Positions 8,334 to 17,141 are shown, counted from the first letter of the stretch. The stretch: 64,000 bases of DNA from Candidatus Omnitrophota bacterium (GCA_018062515.1 JAGOSC010000002.1:37479-101478); one strand, 5' to 3'. Notes: generated by a model not told the origin, from the letters alone. Numbers and translations: made by a program.

Positions 8334-8492
8334 ATGATCGAAGTCAAAGTCAATGATAATAACAGTTTTGAAAAAGCCATGCGAATTTTTAAAAAAGCCT
8401 GTCAAAAAGACGGCTTTATGATGGAATTGAAAGATAGACGTTTTTACAGCAAGCCTTCTGAAAAGAAACGTTTAAAAGGCAAAATTTATTAA
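8334..8492 (+). CDS. rpsU: Small ribosomal subunit protein bS21
   Basis: A 52-residue basic protein beginning MIEVKVNDNNSFEKAMRIFKKAC, which matches the bS21 core (V-x-V-x-x-N-x-x-F-x-x-A-x-R-x-F-K-x-x-C), then RRFYSKPSEKKRLKGK, the usual R-x-x-x-Y/F-x-K-P-S-x-x-x-R tail. bS21 binds near the anti-Shine-Dalgarno end of 16S rRNA and aids initiation. The start ATG has a strong purine tract, AGGTAGGTG at 8315-8323. The protein is a little shorter than that of E. coli (71 residues), as in many phyla. It has its own promoter and a following intrinsic terminator, so it is a one-gene unit. Confidence 0.92.
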   Translation: MIEVKVNDNNSFEKAMRIFKKACQKDGFMMELKDRRFYSKPSEKKRLKGKIY

Positions 8493-8530
8493 TTTAAATG
8501 ATTATTTGCGGTCTTTCAAAATAATTACCT

Positions 8531-8562
8531 TAAGGGACGCAGTTAATGCGTCCCTTATTTAT
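8531..8562 (+). terminator. Intrinsic terminator after rpsU
   Basis: Perfect 11-base-pair stem (8531-8541 with 8547-8557), five-base loop GTTAA, followed by a T-rich tract TTTATTT. It separates rpsU from the PfpI gene. Confidence 0.85.
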
Positions 8563-8575
8563 TTCTGAGGAAAAT

Positions 8576-9088
8576 ATGCCCAAATCAATTGCGTTATTAG
8601 TCGAAGACCAATATCAAGTCCTTGAAGTCTGGTACCCTTGGCTGCGTTTAAGAGAAAATGGTATCGATGTTCAATTCATCGGATCCGGAACAAAGAATGT
8701 TTATGGCAGCAAGGAAGGATATCCGGTCAAAGCAGATAAATCTATTGCTGATGTTCGCGCTGATCAATTTGACGGCGTGATTGTCCCCGGCGGGTTTGCC
8801 CCGGATTTTATGCGCCGGGTTCCGCGCATGGCCCAGTTTGTCCGTGAAATTTATGATCAAAATAAAATTGTCGCGGCGATTTGTCACGGAGGTTGGATGC
8901 TGGTTTCCGCGGGAATCCTAAAAGGCAAAAAAGCGACCAGTTTTTTTGCGATTAAAGATGATTTGATTGCGGCTGGCGCAGAATGGTCTGATCAAGAAGT
9001 TGTGGTGGATCGAAATCTTATCACTGCACGAAAACCGGAAGATTTAACCGCCTTTACCGTTGAAATCATTAAACAATTAAAAATATAA
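8576..9088 (+). CDS. DJ-1/PfpI superfamily protein (glutamine amidotransferase-like)
   Basis: A 170-residue PfpI/YhbO/DJ-1 family protein. The nucleophile elbow AICHGGWML carries the reactive cysteine, with the acid residue in the early EDQYQVLEVWYP segment and the VIVPGGFAPDFMR loop typical of the PfpI branch. Family members have been described as proteases, glyoxalases/deglycases or stress chaperones; the sequence does not decide between them. The frame extends back to an ATG at 8546, but that lies inside the rpsU terminator stem; the ATG at 8576 has a GAGG ribosome site at 8567-8570 and begins with the expected first beta strand. Confidence 0.88.
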   Translation: MPKSIALLVEDQYQVLEVWYPWLRLRENGIDVQFIGSGTKNVYGSKEGYPVKADKSIADVRADQFDGVIVPGGFAPDFMRRVPRMAQFVREIYDQNKIVAAICHGGWMLVSAGILKGKKATSFFAIKDDLIAAGAEWSDQEVVVDRNLITARKPEDLTAFTVEIIKQLKI

Positions 9089-9127
9089 TCCAAGCTAGCC
9101 CACAAAACATTTTCCAAACGTATCATC

Positions 9128-10684
9128 ATGCTTAAAGTCCACCGAATACTCATCAGCGTTTCCGACAAAAAAGGTTTAATCCCTTTTGTTAAAGGATTAT
9201 CCGAATTGAATGTCGAAATTATTTCGACTGGCGGAACAGCCAAATTAATCCGCGAAGCCGGCATTGCTGTTCAAGATGTGTCCGAATATACAGGTTTTCC
9301 GGAAATGCTCGACGGCCGAGTCAAAACACTTCATCCCAAAATTCATGGCGGTTTATTATCCCTTCGTGATAACGCCGATCACATGGAACAAATCAAAAAA
9401 CATGGTATTGGTCTTATTGATATGGTGGTGGTGAATCTTTATCCTTTTGAAAAAGTTACCCAAAAGAAAAATGTTCATTTAGAAGAAGCGATTGAAAATA
9501 TTGATATCGGCGGACCATCCATGTTGCGTTCCGCGGCCAAAAATTACCGCAGCGTCGCTGTCGTTTGTAATCCTGATCATTACACGAATGTTTTAGATGA
9601 ACTTAAACAGAATAATGGATTATTGCCGGATTCAATATTGTACAAACTAGCCGTCGAGGCCTTTGAACATACATCGCGGTATGATGATATCATTCAGAAA
9701 TTCTTAAAGTCACGTCTGACAGGTTCTGACTTTGATTCTTTGCCGGCCCAATACGAACAGAAATTTGAAAAGTTGCAGGTTTTGCGTTACGGTGAAAATC
9801 CCCATCAAAAAGCGGCCTTATATAAATCCGGCGCTGAAGCCTATGGTTTAGCGAATATTCATCAATTACATGGCAAAGAACTTTCATTCAATAATCTCTT
9901 AGATTTGAACGCGGCCATTGAATTTGTCAAAGACTTTAAAGACCCGGCAGCGGTCATTATTAAACATAATAATCCGACGGGTGTGGCGGTGGATGAATCA
10001 CTCGGGGCAGCATATAAACAAGCTTGGGGCTGCGATCCTGTTTCGGCTTTTGGCGGAATTATCGGTCTAAACCAAGTTGTCGACGAGGAAACGGCGGAGT
10101 CGATTAGCCAAAGCGGTTTTATGGAATGTATCTTAGCGCCCAAATTCAGTCCGAAAGCAAAAACTATATTGGGTGTAAAAAAGAATTTAAGATTGATCGA
10201 ATTTGATTTTAAAAAAATAGTCAAAGAACCCTTTGATATTAAAAAAGTTTACGGCGGTTTACTTCTTCAGGAAAAAGATGAGCGTGTTCTAAGAACGGAG
10301 GATTTAAAGATTGTAACCAAGAAGAATCCGACACCGTCACAGCTTGAGGCGATGTTGTTCGGCTGGCATGTCATCAAGAATGTAAAGTCTAACGCGATTC
10401 TTTTGATTAAAGACAAACATACCGTCGGTATTGGTTGCGGCCAGACATCGCGCATAGAAAGTCTGCAGACGGCCATAAGTAAAGCCGGAAAAAAAGCCAA
10501 AAATTCAATCATGATTTCCGACGCGTTTCTCCCCAAGACCGATAATATTGAAGTGGCGGCTAAAGCCGGAATCACGGCTATTATTCAAACTGGCGGATCT
10601 ATTGCTGACAAAGAAGTTATAGCTGCCGCCGACCATCACAAGGTGGCGATGATTTTTACATCGGTAAGGCATTTTAAGCATTAA
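9128..10684 (+). CDS. purH: Bifunctional AICAR transformylase / IMP cyclohydrolase
   Basis: A 518-residue PurH of normal length. The N-terminal methylglyoxal-synthase-like IMP cyclohydrolase domain has STGGTAKLIREAGI, DGRVKTLHPKIHGG and NLYPF. The C-terminal AICAR formyltransferase domain has RYGENPHQKA, the K-H pair in IIKHNNPTGVA, DPVSAFGGI, and the C-terminal SDAFLPKTDNIEVAAKAGI block. It performs the last two steps of purine nucleotide synthesis. It is followed after 18 bases by folC, a sensible neighbour because PurH uses 10-formyl-tetrahydrofolate. Confidence 0.97.
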   Translation: MLKVHRILISVSDKKGLIPFVKGLSELNVEIISTGGTAKLIREAGIAVQDVSEYTGFPEMLDGRVKTLHPKIHGGLLSLRDNADHMEQIKKHGIGLIDMVVVNLYPFEKVTQKKNVHLEEAIENIDIGGPSMLRSAAKNYRSVAVVCNPDHYTNVLDELKQNNGLLPDSILYKLAVEAFEHTSRYDDIIQKFLKSRLTGSDFDSLPAQYEQKFEKLQVLRYGENPHQKAALYKSGAEAYGLANIHQLHGKELSFNNLLDLNAAIEFVKDFKDPAAVIIKHNNPTGVAVDESLGAAYKQAWGCDPVSAFGGIIGLNQVVDEETAESISQSGFMECILAPKFSPKAKTILGVKKNLRLIEFDFKKIVKEPFDIKKVYGGLLLQEKDERVLRTEDLKIVTKKNPTPSQLEAMLFGWHVIKNVKSNAILLIKDKHTVGIGCGQTSRIESLQTAISKAGKKAKNSIMISDAFLPKTDNIEVAAKAGITAIIQTGGSIADKEVIAAADHHKVAMIFTSVRHFKH

Positions 10685-10702
10685 TGGCTTTGGAGGCCTG
10701 AC

Positions 10703-12076
10703 ATGACTTTCCAAGAAGCCCGCATCTACCTCAATTCATTCATCGATTCCGAACAATCCCTTGATCAATTAACAAATAAAGCCTTTAAGCTTGAACGCGT
10801 GTTTCAAGTTTTAAATGCATTAGATAATCCGCATAAAAAATTGAAAGCCATTCACGTCGCCGGATCTAAAGGGAAAGGCTCAACGTCGACGATGATAGCT
10901 CATATTCTAAAAGAAGCCGGCTATAAAGTCGGTTTATATACGTCTCCACATATTCAATCCTATAATGAAAGAATTCGTATTTTAAGCCATGAGGCGCCGA
11001 CCTCGGCGAACATGCTGTTTTCGGATTGTATATCTGACCAGCAATTAGCCGAGAGTTTGACGTCTATTTGTCCCATCATTGAAAAATTTAGAAATGACCC
11101 CACGCTGGGAGCGTTAACATTCTATGAAGTATTTACGGTCTTGGCTTTTTATTTTTTTGATCAGGAGCAGGTTGATTTTGCAGTTATTGAAACGGGCTTA
11201 GGCGGACGATTGGACGCGACTAATGTAATCGATTCTATGATTGCTGTCATCACGCCGATTAGCCTCGAGCATACGCATATTCTCGGTGACACATTGGACA
11301 AAATTGCTTTTGAAAAAGCAGCCATTATTAAAAATTTTCAAGATGCAGTTATCGCGCCTCAACCTCCAGCGGCAAAGATTGTGATTTTTGAACATTGCGA
11401 ACAATTTAAAATTAAACCGGTCGATGTTAGTCAGGTGGTTGATTTTCAAGAAATTAAACAAGATTTGAACAGTCAAACAATACAATTAAGGACGACGGAA
11501 AAGGTTTATCAAAATTTAGAAATTGCGTTATTGGGGCAGCATCAAATCTGGAATGCGGCTACGGCTATTATCGTCGCCGAACGGATAGGGAAAAGAGGAT
11601 TTGCGGTCAATATGGATGCCATTTATCGAGGATTGAAAACGGTATTTTGGCCAGTGCGTTTTGAGGTAATCAGAAAAAATCCTACCATTATTTTAGATGG
11701 TGCTCACAATGAAGATTCGATGTTACATCTAGTAAATACGGTATCGTCTTTATTTGGTGATCAAAAAGTTCATCTAATATTCGGTGTATCGAATGACAAA
11801 AAGATAAAAGAGATGTGCACCGCGATTAAAAGTGTTTCTCGACGGGTGTATATCACAAAGGCGGATCATAAAAGGGCGTATCATTTTAGTGACGATGAAT
11901 TAAGTAATATTTTTTTTGACGTAGATATTGTTAAAACAAACACCGTCGCTGAGGCATTGCGGGCTGCTCAAGACGATTGCTCGCCGGAAGATATTATTTT
12001 GATTACGGGATCAATCTTTTTGGCCAGCGAGGCTAGAAGTTTACTCTTAAGTAGGACCGACTATGTATCAATATGA
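10703..12076 (+). CDS. folC: Folylpolyglutamate synthase / dihydrofolate synthase
   Basis: A 457-residue Mur-ligase-fold enzyme. The P-loop AGSKGKGSTSTM, the folate-binding region LYTSPHIQSYNERIRI, the VIETGLGGRLDATN motif, ITPISLEHTHILGDT and the C-terminal ILDGAHNEDSM are all standard FolC signatures. It adds glutamate to folates (and glutamate to dihydropteroate if bifunctional). A GGAGG ribosome site sits at 10691-10695. The 3' end overlaps mnmE by 14 bases. Confidence 0.95.
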   Translation: MTFQEARIYLNSFIDSEQSLDQLTNKAFKLERVFQVLNALDNPHKKLKAIHVAGSKGKGSTSTMIAHILKEAGYKVGLYTSPHIQSYNERIRILSHEAPTSANMLFSDCISDQQLAESLTSICPIIEKFRNDPTLGALTFYEVFTVLAFYFFDQEQVDFAVIETGLGGRLDATNVIDSMIAVITPISLEHTHILGDTLDKIAFEKAAIIKNFQDAVIAPQPPAAKIVIFEHCEQFKIKPVDVSQVVDFQEIKQDLNSQTIQLRTTEKVYQNLEIALLGQHQIWNAATAIIVAERIGKRGFAVNMDAIYRGLKTVFWPVRFEVIRKNPTIILDGAHNEDSMLHLVNTVSSLFGDQKVHLIFGVSNDKKIKEMCTAIKSVSRRVYITKADHKRAYHFSDDELSNIFFDVDIVKTNTVAEALRAAQDDCSPEDIILITGSIFLASEARSLLLSRTDYVSI

Positions 12077-13457
12077 AGGATTAAAAGACACGATCGCGGC
12101 CATTTCTACTCCAGCAGGGCAAGGAGGCATTGGTATCGTTCGTTTAAGCGGACCAGATGCATTGAATATAGCCCAAAAAATGTTTCGTTCCCGACGATCT
12201 AATAAACTAACCTCATTTAAAAGTCACACGATCCATTACGGTTGGATTGTTTCTCCGGACGAAAAAATTATTGACGAAGTGCTTGTCAGCGTTATGCGAG
12301 CTCCAAAAAGTTATACAACGGAGGATGTCGTCGAGATTAGTTGTCACGGCGGCTTAATATCATTACAGACAATTTTAAATTTGACGCATGATTATGGGGC
12401 GAGACTTGCTCAACCCGGAGAATTTACCAAAAGGGCTTTTTTAAACGGACGCATCGATTTAACACAAGCTGAAGCTGTTCTCGATATTATCCAATCGAAA
12501 ACGAACGCCTTTCTTAAAGTCAGTGCCAATCAATTAAGAGGCGAGTTATCATCGCAGTTGGCGCATATCCGGGAAAAGTTAATGAATATCTATATCGAAA
12601 TCGAGGCCATTGTTAATTTTCCCGAGGATGAAATTGATGCTAAAGGAAGAGACCGCTTGAGTAAAGATATTGAATCGACGAAAGAACTGGTTAATCAATT
12701 ATTATCGTCGGCGGATCAAGGACGATTGCTCAAAGAAGGAATTAAAATTGTTTTGTGTGGGAAGCCTAATGTCGGAAAATCGTCGCTGTTAAATATCTTT
12801 TTGAAAGTCGAACGGGCTATTGTATCAAATATCGCCGGGACAACGCGTGATACTATTGAAGAAACAGCGTCGATTAATGGTTATCCTTTTTTGTTCGTCG
12901 ATACCGCTGGTATATTGACGCCGAGAGATATTATTGAAGAAGAAGCCATTCGACGCAGCCATCTTCATATCGAAGGCGCTGATTTGGTCTTATTATTATT
13001 GGACAGTTCTTTGCCGCTTGAAGCAGCTGATTACGATTTGATTGAGCGTTTTAAAGTACAAAATATGATTATTGTCCTCAATAAATCAGATTTACCGCAA
13101 CGCATCTCAAAGGAAGAATTAAATAAAGTTGCGTCGGGAAAATCACTTCAGTCTATATCAGCCTTAAAATCAAAAGACATTGATTCCCTGAAAAGATTGA
13201 TTATTGAAAATGTCTTAAAAGGAAAAGAAGCTTCATCTCAAAATCTTCTCGTCAGTAATATGCGGCATATTACGGCGTTGAAAGATGGCTGCCAAGCCTT
13301 GGATAGAGCCCAGGAACATTTGAAGAACGGATTATCTTTGGAGTTTGTTTCTGAAGAAATCAAGATTGCTGTCAATAATCTCGATGGAATTACCGGAAGA
13401 AATATTGATTATGATCTCTTGGATAATATTTTTTCTCAGTTTTGTATCGGGAAATAG
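12063..13457 (+). CDS. mnmE: tRNA modification GTPase MnmE
   Basis: A 464-residue protein with the three MnmE parts: the N-terminal tetrahydrofolate-binding domain (TIAAISTPAGQGGIGIVRLSG), a helical domain with FTKRAFLNGRIDLTQAEAV, and an inserted G domain with GKPNVGKSS, the AGTTRDTIEE K-loop/switch, DTAGI and NKSD. It ends in the catalytic C-x-G-K (CIGK) motif. With MnmG (encoded at 33521 in this window) it makes the 5-carboxymethylaminomethyl group at the wobble uridine of tRNA. Convergent with the next gene, only five bases apart. Confidence 0.97.
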   Translation: MYQYEGLKDTIAAISTPAGQGGIGIVRLSGPDALNIAQKMFRSRRSNKLTSFKSHTIHYGWIVSPDEKIIDEVLVSVMRAPKSYTTEDVVEISCHGGLISLQTILNLTHDYGARLAQPGEFTKRAFLNGRIDLTQAEAVLDIIQSKTNAFLKVSANQLRGELSSQLAHIREKLMNIYIEIEAIVNFPEDEIDAKGRDRLSKDIESTKELVNQLLSSADQGRLLKEGIKIVLCGKPNVGKSSLLNIFLKVERAIVSNIAGTTRDTIEETASINGYPFLFVDTAGILTPRDIIEEEAIRRSHLHIEGADLVLLLLDSSLPLEAADYDLIERFKVQNMIIVLNKSDLPQRISKEELNKVASGKSLQSISALKSKDIDSLKRLIIENVLKGKEASSQNLLVSNMRHITALKDGCQALDRAQEHLKNGLSLEFVSEEIKIAVNNLDGITGRNIDYDLLDNIFSQFCIGK

Positions 13458-13462
13458 ACAAA

Positions 13463-14221
13463 TTATTTTTCAGGCGGGATTGCCTTCGATTTGGGAGGTT
13501 TTTGAATGTTGACCCCGCCTGAGCCAGCATTAGTACTCATCATTTTCTTCTGTAATTCCATCAATCTTTTGACCATATCGGGATTATTTAACAAAGCCGT
13601 CATTTTTGCCATGGCTTCTTTATCACGCATTAAACCTTCCATATCTTTTTCCTGGATATATTTTTGAATTTTCGGATCATTGACAATTTTTTTGAATTGA
13701 TCGTCTTCCAAAATTTTTTTAAATTCTTCCGAGTCGGCTAACTGTTTCATTTCTTCGGGGGAGCTTGGTAACGTTATTGGATTTTGTTTTAAAAAATAAT
13801 GGATGAAAGCATAAGTTTTTGTTTTTGATAGTTGATCTTGGGTTAAAGCGGCATAAGGTAATCCGGAAGGCATAATCATAATTAATAAAATAAAAATGAC
13901 AAGCATGCCCCCACTCCAAATCAAACTGACGGCCGCTCCGAAAATACGGCTCACCATAGATAAATTTTTTTTCTTAGGCTTTGAAAAGGACCAAATATAA
14001 ATGATGAGGATCATGGCCCACTGAAGTAAAAGGGGGCTAAAAAGGCCCAGCAATAATGCAGTAACCGCATTGTTTGTTTTTAGGTAATAGATGTAGCTAA
14101 AGATACTTCCTAATATAAGAGAAAGCGGGCCGAGGAGGCTTCGCAAAAAACCTTTTTCAAATCCCCTAATCAGGAAATAAAGGAATAAAAATACAAAAGC
14201 CAGATCAATATAAATATTCAT
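13463..14221 (-). CDS. CvpA-like membrane protein with charged C-terminal extension
   Basis: A 252-residue protein. The first 120 residues form four transmembrane segments in the CvpA pattern: an N-terminal helix, a RGFEKGFLRSLLGPLSLILG segment (G-x-x-G-x-x-R/K), and helices with WAMILIIYIW and FGAAVSLIWSGGM. The C-terminal 110 residues are soluble, charged and helical (EEMKQLADSEEFKKILEDD and following), with a repeated pattern of 'F-K-K-I-L/V-x-D-D/P' that resembles the short helical repeats found after CvpA domains in Omnitrophota-like proteins. Function unknown; CvpA itself is linked to envelope homeostasis and colicin V production. Single gene on the minus strand facing mnmE. Confidence 0.65.
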   Translation of the reverse strand: MNIYIDLAFVFLFLYFLIRGFEKGFLRSLLGPLSLILGSIFSYIYYLKTNNAVTALLLGLFSPLLLQWAMILIIYIWSFSKPKKKNLSMVSRIFGAAVSLIWSGGMLVIFILLIMIMPSGLPYAALTQDQLSKTKTYAFIHYFLKQNPITLPSSPEEMKQLADSEEFKKILEDDQFKKIVNDPKIQKYIQEKDMEGLMRDKEAMAKMTALLNNPDMVKRLMELQKKMMSTNAGSGGVNIQKPPKSKAIPPEK

Positions 14222-14320
14222 TGTTTATTGAAAGGGTTAGAGTTATGAATAGCAAAATTATTCGAGTATAACATTTCTGATATTTATGTTCAATTCCAAT
14301 ATTTCCGTGATAAAGTAATT

Positions 14321-14349
14321 TTGTAAATCAATGGGGCATATGTTATGCT
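14321..14349 (+). promoter_or_regulatory. Promoter of the riboswitch-controlled surface operon
   Basis: TTGTAA at 14321-14326, a 17-base spacer and TATGCT at 14344-14349. The predicted start near 14356 lies about 10 bases before the aptamer, as expected for a riboswitch leader. The rest of 14222-14320 is AT-rich and shows nothing else I can name. Confidence 0.55.
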
Positions 14350-14365
14350 TTATTACTAGAACGGA

Positions 14366-14452
14366 ATTTATGCAGAGGGTAAACCATCTGAGAAGTTGGG
14401 GCACAAAGCTAAAGGGTCTTGGTTGTTTCGAGATAGCCAGCTGCACGCATAA
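14366..14452 (+). promoter_or_regulatory. c-di-GMP-I (GEMM-I) riboswitch aptamer
   Basis: The stretch has the GEMM-I layout. P1 is closed by TGCAG (14371-14375) with CTGCA (14441-14445). The conserved GGGTAAACC is at 14377-14385; P2 is CCATCT/AGTTGG (one T-T mismatch) capped by a GNRA tetraloop GAGA at 14390-14393; the conserved CAAAGC follows at 14404-14409. P3 can form from GGTCTTG with CGAGATAGCC. In GEMM-I aptamers the GNRA loop docks into a receptor in P3 and c-di-GMP binds at the junction. It is followed 22 bases later by a terminator and then the surface-protein gene, so it probably works by transcription termination. Whether ligand turns the operon on or off is not evident. Confidence 0.82.
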
Positions 14453-14466
14453 TAATTACGGTTAAG

Positions 14467-14501
14467 CCTATTCTTCTCATAAAAAGAATAGGTTTTTTTT
14501 T
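14467..14501 (+). terminator. Riboswitch expression-platform terminator
   Basis: Perfect 9-base-pair stem (CCTATTCTT at 14467-14475 with its complement at 14484-14492), 8-base loop, then nine T. It lies between the GEMM aptamer and the first gene start at 14527, where it can only serve as a conditional terminator of the leader. Confidence 0.85.
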
Positions 14502-14526
14502 GAACTCATAAAAGGGCAGGAACAGG

Positions 14527-15660
14527 ATGAATCAGGCGAGAATCGCAATTTTTGTAATCTCCATAATGGCGATACCCGTTTTTGCTTTGGCAGAAACATT
14601 GACCATGACAACGTATTATCCTTCCCCTTTTGGTGTCTATCAATCATTAAGGTTGGCTCCCAACGCTTCAGCGCCAGCTTGCAGCGGTTCGACGACCGGA
14701 ACGATGTATGTAGATACGTCAAATATATTACAATATTGCGATGGAACATCCTATTCAACTATCGGTGAATGGATTTTAAGTGGAACGGATCTTTATCCTC
14801 GATCTTATGAGGATGCGAATGTCGGGATAGGAACCAACGAACCAGATGCGAAATTGCACATATTTAGTGATACTGACCCAACCGCTATCCGAATACAAAC
14901 TGGTCTTTTGCCTTCCTGGGAATTACAAGCTAATGACACAAATCCTCAGAAAGGATTTTCTATTTGGAGTGAATCTGTAGGAACGGTTTTGTCCATTTTA
15001 CCCGCATCTGGAGGACTGGTTGGTATTCAAACAACCACACCTTCATCGGCATTGGAAGTGAATGGAGATATTGAATTAGAAGACAATTTGATTTTTAACG
15101 GAGTAACTCCAATGATTTCCACAACACAAGCTGATTTATCTGTAGTCCCGAGCAGTGGCTTTAGCCTTCGGGCCGACCTTAGTGGAAGAGGTCGGTTTTA
15201 CGTTTATGATGGGGATGTGGGGGATCATTTATTAACAGTTGATCAAACGACCAGACGCGTCGGAATCTTGAATGAGGCGCCGACATCGGAATTAGATGTT
15301 AATGGGACTGTTACGGCCATCAGCTATTTGTATGCTTCGGATGCTCGTTTTAAAGAAGATTTTAAACCAGTTTTAGGATTAGACGGCATTATGCAGTTGG
15401 AAGGTTTAAGTTATACCTGGAAAGAAAATGGCAAACATGATATTGGAATCACCGCCCAGGATGTGGAAAAAGTTTATCCGGAATTGGTGTATACGGATGA
15501 AAAGTCCGGTAAAAAATATGTGGAATACGGTAATTTAATTGCGCCGATGATCGAGGCCATTAAGGATCAGCAAAAATTAATTGAGTATCAAAACGCAGAA
15601 ATTGATGCATTAAGGAAAGAATTCCATCAAATGAAGCATGATATGGATTTTTTGCGTTAA
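14527..15660 (+). CDS. Exported surface protein with C-terminal S74 intramolecular chaperone domain
   Basis: A 377-residue protein with a signal peptide (cleavage near ALA-ET) followed at once by the TMTTYYPSPFGVYQSLRL signature that I associate with Omnitrophota exported proteins. The middle part has beta-rich segments with recurring NVGIGT, VGIQTTTPSSALEVNG and VGILNEAPTSELDVNG units, each ending in a 'L-x-V-N-G' strand. The C-terminal 110 residues are a peptidase S74/tail-spike chaperone domain: SDARFKEDF with the Ser271-Lys276 dyad, ...LSYTWKENGKHDIGITAQDVEKVYPELV..., and a final coiled coil. S74 domains trimerise beta-helical fibres and cut themselves off. First gene of the GEMM-controlled operon, 18 bases ahead of the next gene. 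Confidence 0.85.
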   Translation: MNQARIAIFVISIMAIPVFALAETLTMTTYYPSPFGVYQSLRLAPNASAPACSGSTTGTMYVDTSNILQYCDGTSYSTIGEWILSGTDLYPRSYEDANVGIGTNEPDAKLHIFSDTDPTAIRIQTGLLPSWELQANDTNPQKGFSIWSESVGTVLSILPASGGLVGIQTTTPSSALEVNGDIELEDNLIFNGVTPMISTTQADLSVVPSSGFSLRADLSGRGRFYVYDGDVGDHLLTVDQTTRRVGILNEAPTSELDVNGTVTAISYLYASDARFKEDFKPVLGLDGIMQLEGLSYTWKENGKHDIGITAQDVEKVYPELVYTDEKSGKKYVEYGNLIAPMIEAIKDQQKLIEYQNAEIDALRKEFHQMKHDMDFLR

Positions 15661-15677
15661 ATTTTAGGAGAAAAAAG

Positions 15678-16937
15678 ATGATAAAATATCTTTGGGAAAA
15701 AACAATCTTCTTCGTCACAATTATATTGTTTATGTTTGTTTCAACATCATATGCTGGTCAAGAAACGTGTGAGCGAGGAGAGTCTGGGTGTATTTGTTCA
15801 TATACGAGAGATGGAAGTTATGTTTGTTATAAGACAAAGATAGGAGATTCATGTAATCCTCGCGGGACTTTTGGAAGCGATGGTCAGGACGGCGAAATTG
15901 GAATCGGAGCTGATACGGGAAATATTGGGTCTTCTGAAGGATGTTATTGCGATGACGGTCCAACCGGAAAACAAAATTGCCGTACTTACGGAACGGAAAC
16001 ATCGGGATTTTTACTTGCTCAAGAGGCGGGACAAGGAAAAGTTCCGGCTTTACGAATAAATTTGACCTATACTTCTGACACGGAACCAAATCGCGGTGAG
16101 TTAGAATGTTGGGACATTACTAACGAGAATCGTGAAGAATATTTTATCCCGACGGCTTCGCAGGAAGAATGGAATACTTTTAAAGCTAAGGTTTTAGAAA
16201 ATACTGTGTCTGGTGTAACCATGACTAAGTGTCCGAGTTGCGGAGATCGGATATGTTCTAATCCCGCCACTTATTGGGGATATATTGAAGGTTGCGGTTC
16301 TGATGACAGCATGAATCCATCAGTTGAAACCGGCGATCCGATGTGCAATACCGATTGTCATGCTTGTCCTATTGTTTGTGGGGACGGCGTTTGTGCCGCC
16401 GGAGCGGAAGATTGTACAGGCGGGATTGGAGATAATCCATGTGCTGATTGCGGAGCGTGTACCTGCGGAGACGCAGATTTCGATTGTACCGGGCAATGCG
16501 GTAAGTGTGCCGATTGTTCTCCCTGCTGTGAGGACGGAGTCTGTGATGCCACTGAAGATAATACAACTTGCGCGGCGGATTGCCCGGCAACAGGTGTATG
16601 CACGGGAGCAGTGCCGATTAATTCAATATTATGTCCGGGAGATGATACAGGTTTAACAGCAGATGCGCCTAATTCATCAGTCACGGCTTGTACCCCTGGA
16701 ACCAAATGTGAATATTTATGTAACGCCAATACACAATTTGTTGCAGATGAATGCCGATATTGCGCGGTTGCAACAGGAAAAGGTTGCGATACTGGCGGGG
16801 GGGATGATTGTAGTCTTTTAGCTGATTGTTCCCTTAGTGATGGGTGTCCAGTTTTAGGCTATTGTCGTGTAGATTACACCGGTGACTGCAGCGTTTCTCC
16901 GTGCGGAGATTTATATGAATGTCAAATTTGTCTTTAG
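15678..16937 (+). CDS. Exported cysteine-rich protein
   Basis: A 419-residue protein with a signal peptide ending STSYA-GQ and roughly 48 cysteines. The first half has short cysteine clusters (CERGESGCICSY, GCYCDD) separated by a cysteine-poor stretch (about residues 105-180). The second half is a run of C-G-D-G-V-C-type modules: PIVCGDGVCAAGAEDC, CTCGDADFDCTGQCGKCADC and CCEDGVCDATEDNTTC, then a different cysteine pattern to the end. Such modules occur in extracellular disulfide-rich proteins. No anchor, sortase signal or lipobox is visible. It shares the transcript of the S74 protein; a GAG-type ribosome site (TTAGGAG) is at 15663-15669. Function unknown; likely an adhesive or structural surface protein. 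Confidence 0.72.
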   Translation: MIKYLWEKTIFFVTIILFMFVSTSYAGQETCERGESGCICSYTRDGSYVCYKTKIGDSCNPRGTFGSDGQDGEIGIGADTGNIGSSEGCYCDDGPTGKQNCRTYGTETSGFLLAQEAGQGKVPALRINLTYTSDTEPNRGELECWDITNENREEYFIPTASQEEWNTFKAKVLENTVSGVTMTKCPSCGDRICSNPATYWGYIEGCGSDDSMNPSVETGDPMCNTDCHACPIVCGDGVCAAGAEDCTGGIGDNPCADCGACTCGDADFDCTGQCGKCADCSPCCEDGVCDATEDNTTCAADCPATGVCTGAVPINSILCPGDDTGLTADAPNSSVTACTPGTKCEYLCNANTQFVADECRYCAVATGKGCDTGGGDDCSLLADCSLSDGCPVLGYCRVDYTGDCSVSPCGDLYECQICL

Positions 16938-17112
16938 TTGCGTCAACTCAGCGGAAGTCATCCATACCATTTCCGCCGGGCTATGGTGATCCTTTAACTG
17001 GCCATTTCCTTTATATGATTGTCTGACAAATGTCATTAGTATTTGTAAAAATATAAATTTTTTCTAAACCATATATTCAAAAATTTTTACCAACATTCCT
17101 CAATAACTCTGC

Positions 17113-17141
17113 TTGAACAATAAAAAGTAATGATATATACT
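17113..17141 (+). promoter_or_regulatory. Promoter upstream of the pilin-like gene
   Basis: TTGAAC at 17113-17118, a 17-base spacer and TATACT at 17136-17141, with the predicted start near 17148 and a leader of about 20 bases. The pilin-like gene and its followers can therefore be transcribed independently of the GEMM leader. The preceding 16938-17100 stretch holds a weak GCGGAA/TTCCGC hairpin at 16951-16976 without a T tract and no gene. Confidence 0.65.

Noticed and set aside
8546..8575. Start of the PfpI gene at 8546
   Set aside because: That ATG is in the rpsU terminator; the ATG at 8576 has a ribosome site and the proper first strand.
16938..17112. Second GEMM or other riboswitch before the pilin-like gene
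   Set aside because: A weak GCGGAA/TTCCGC hairpin exists, but none of the conserved aptamer sequences does.
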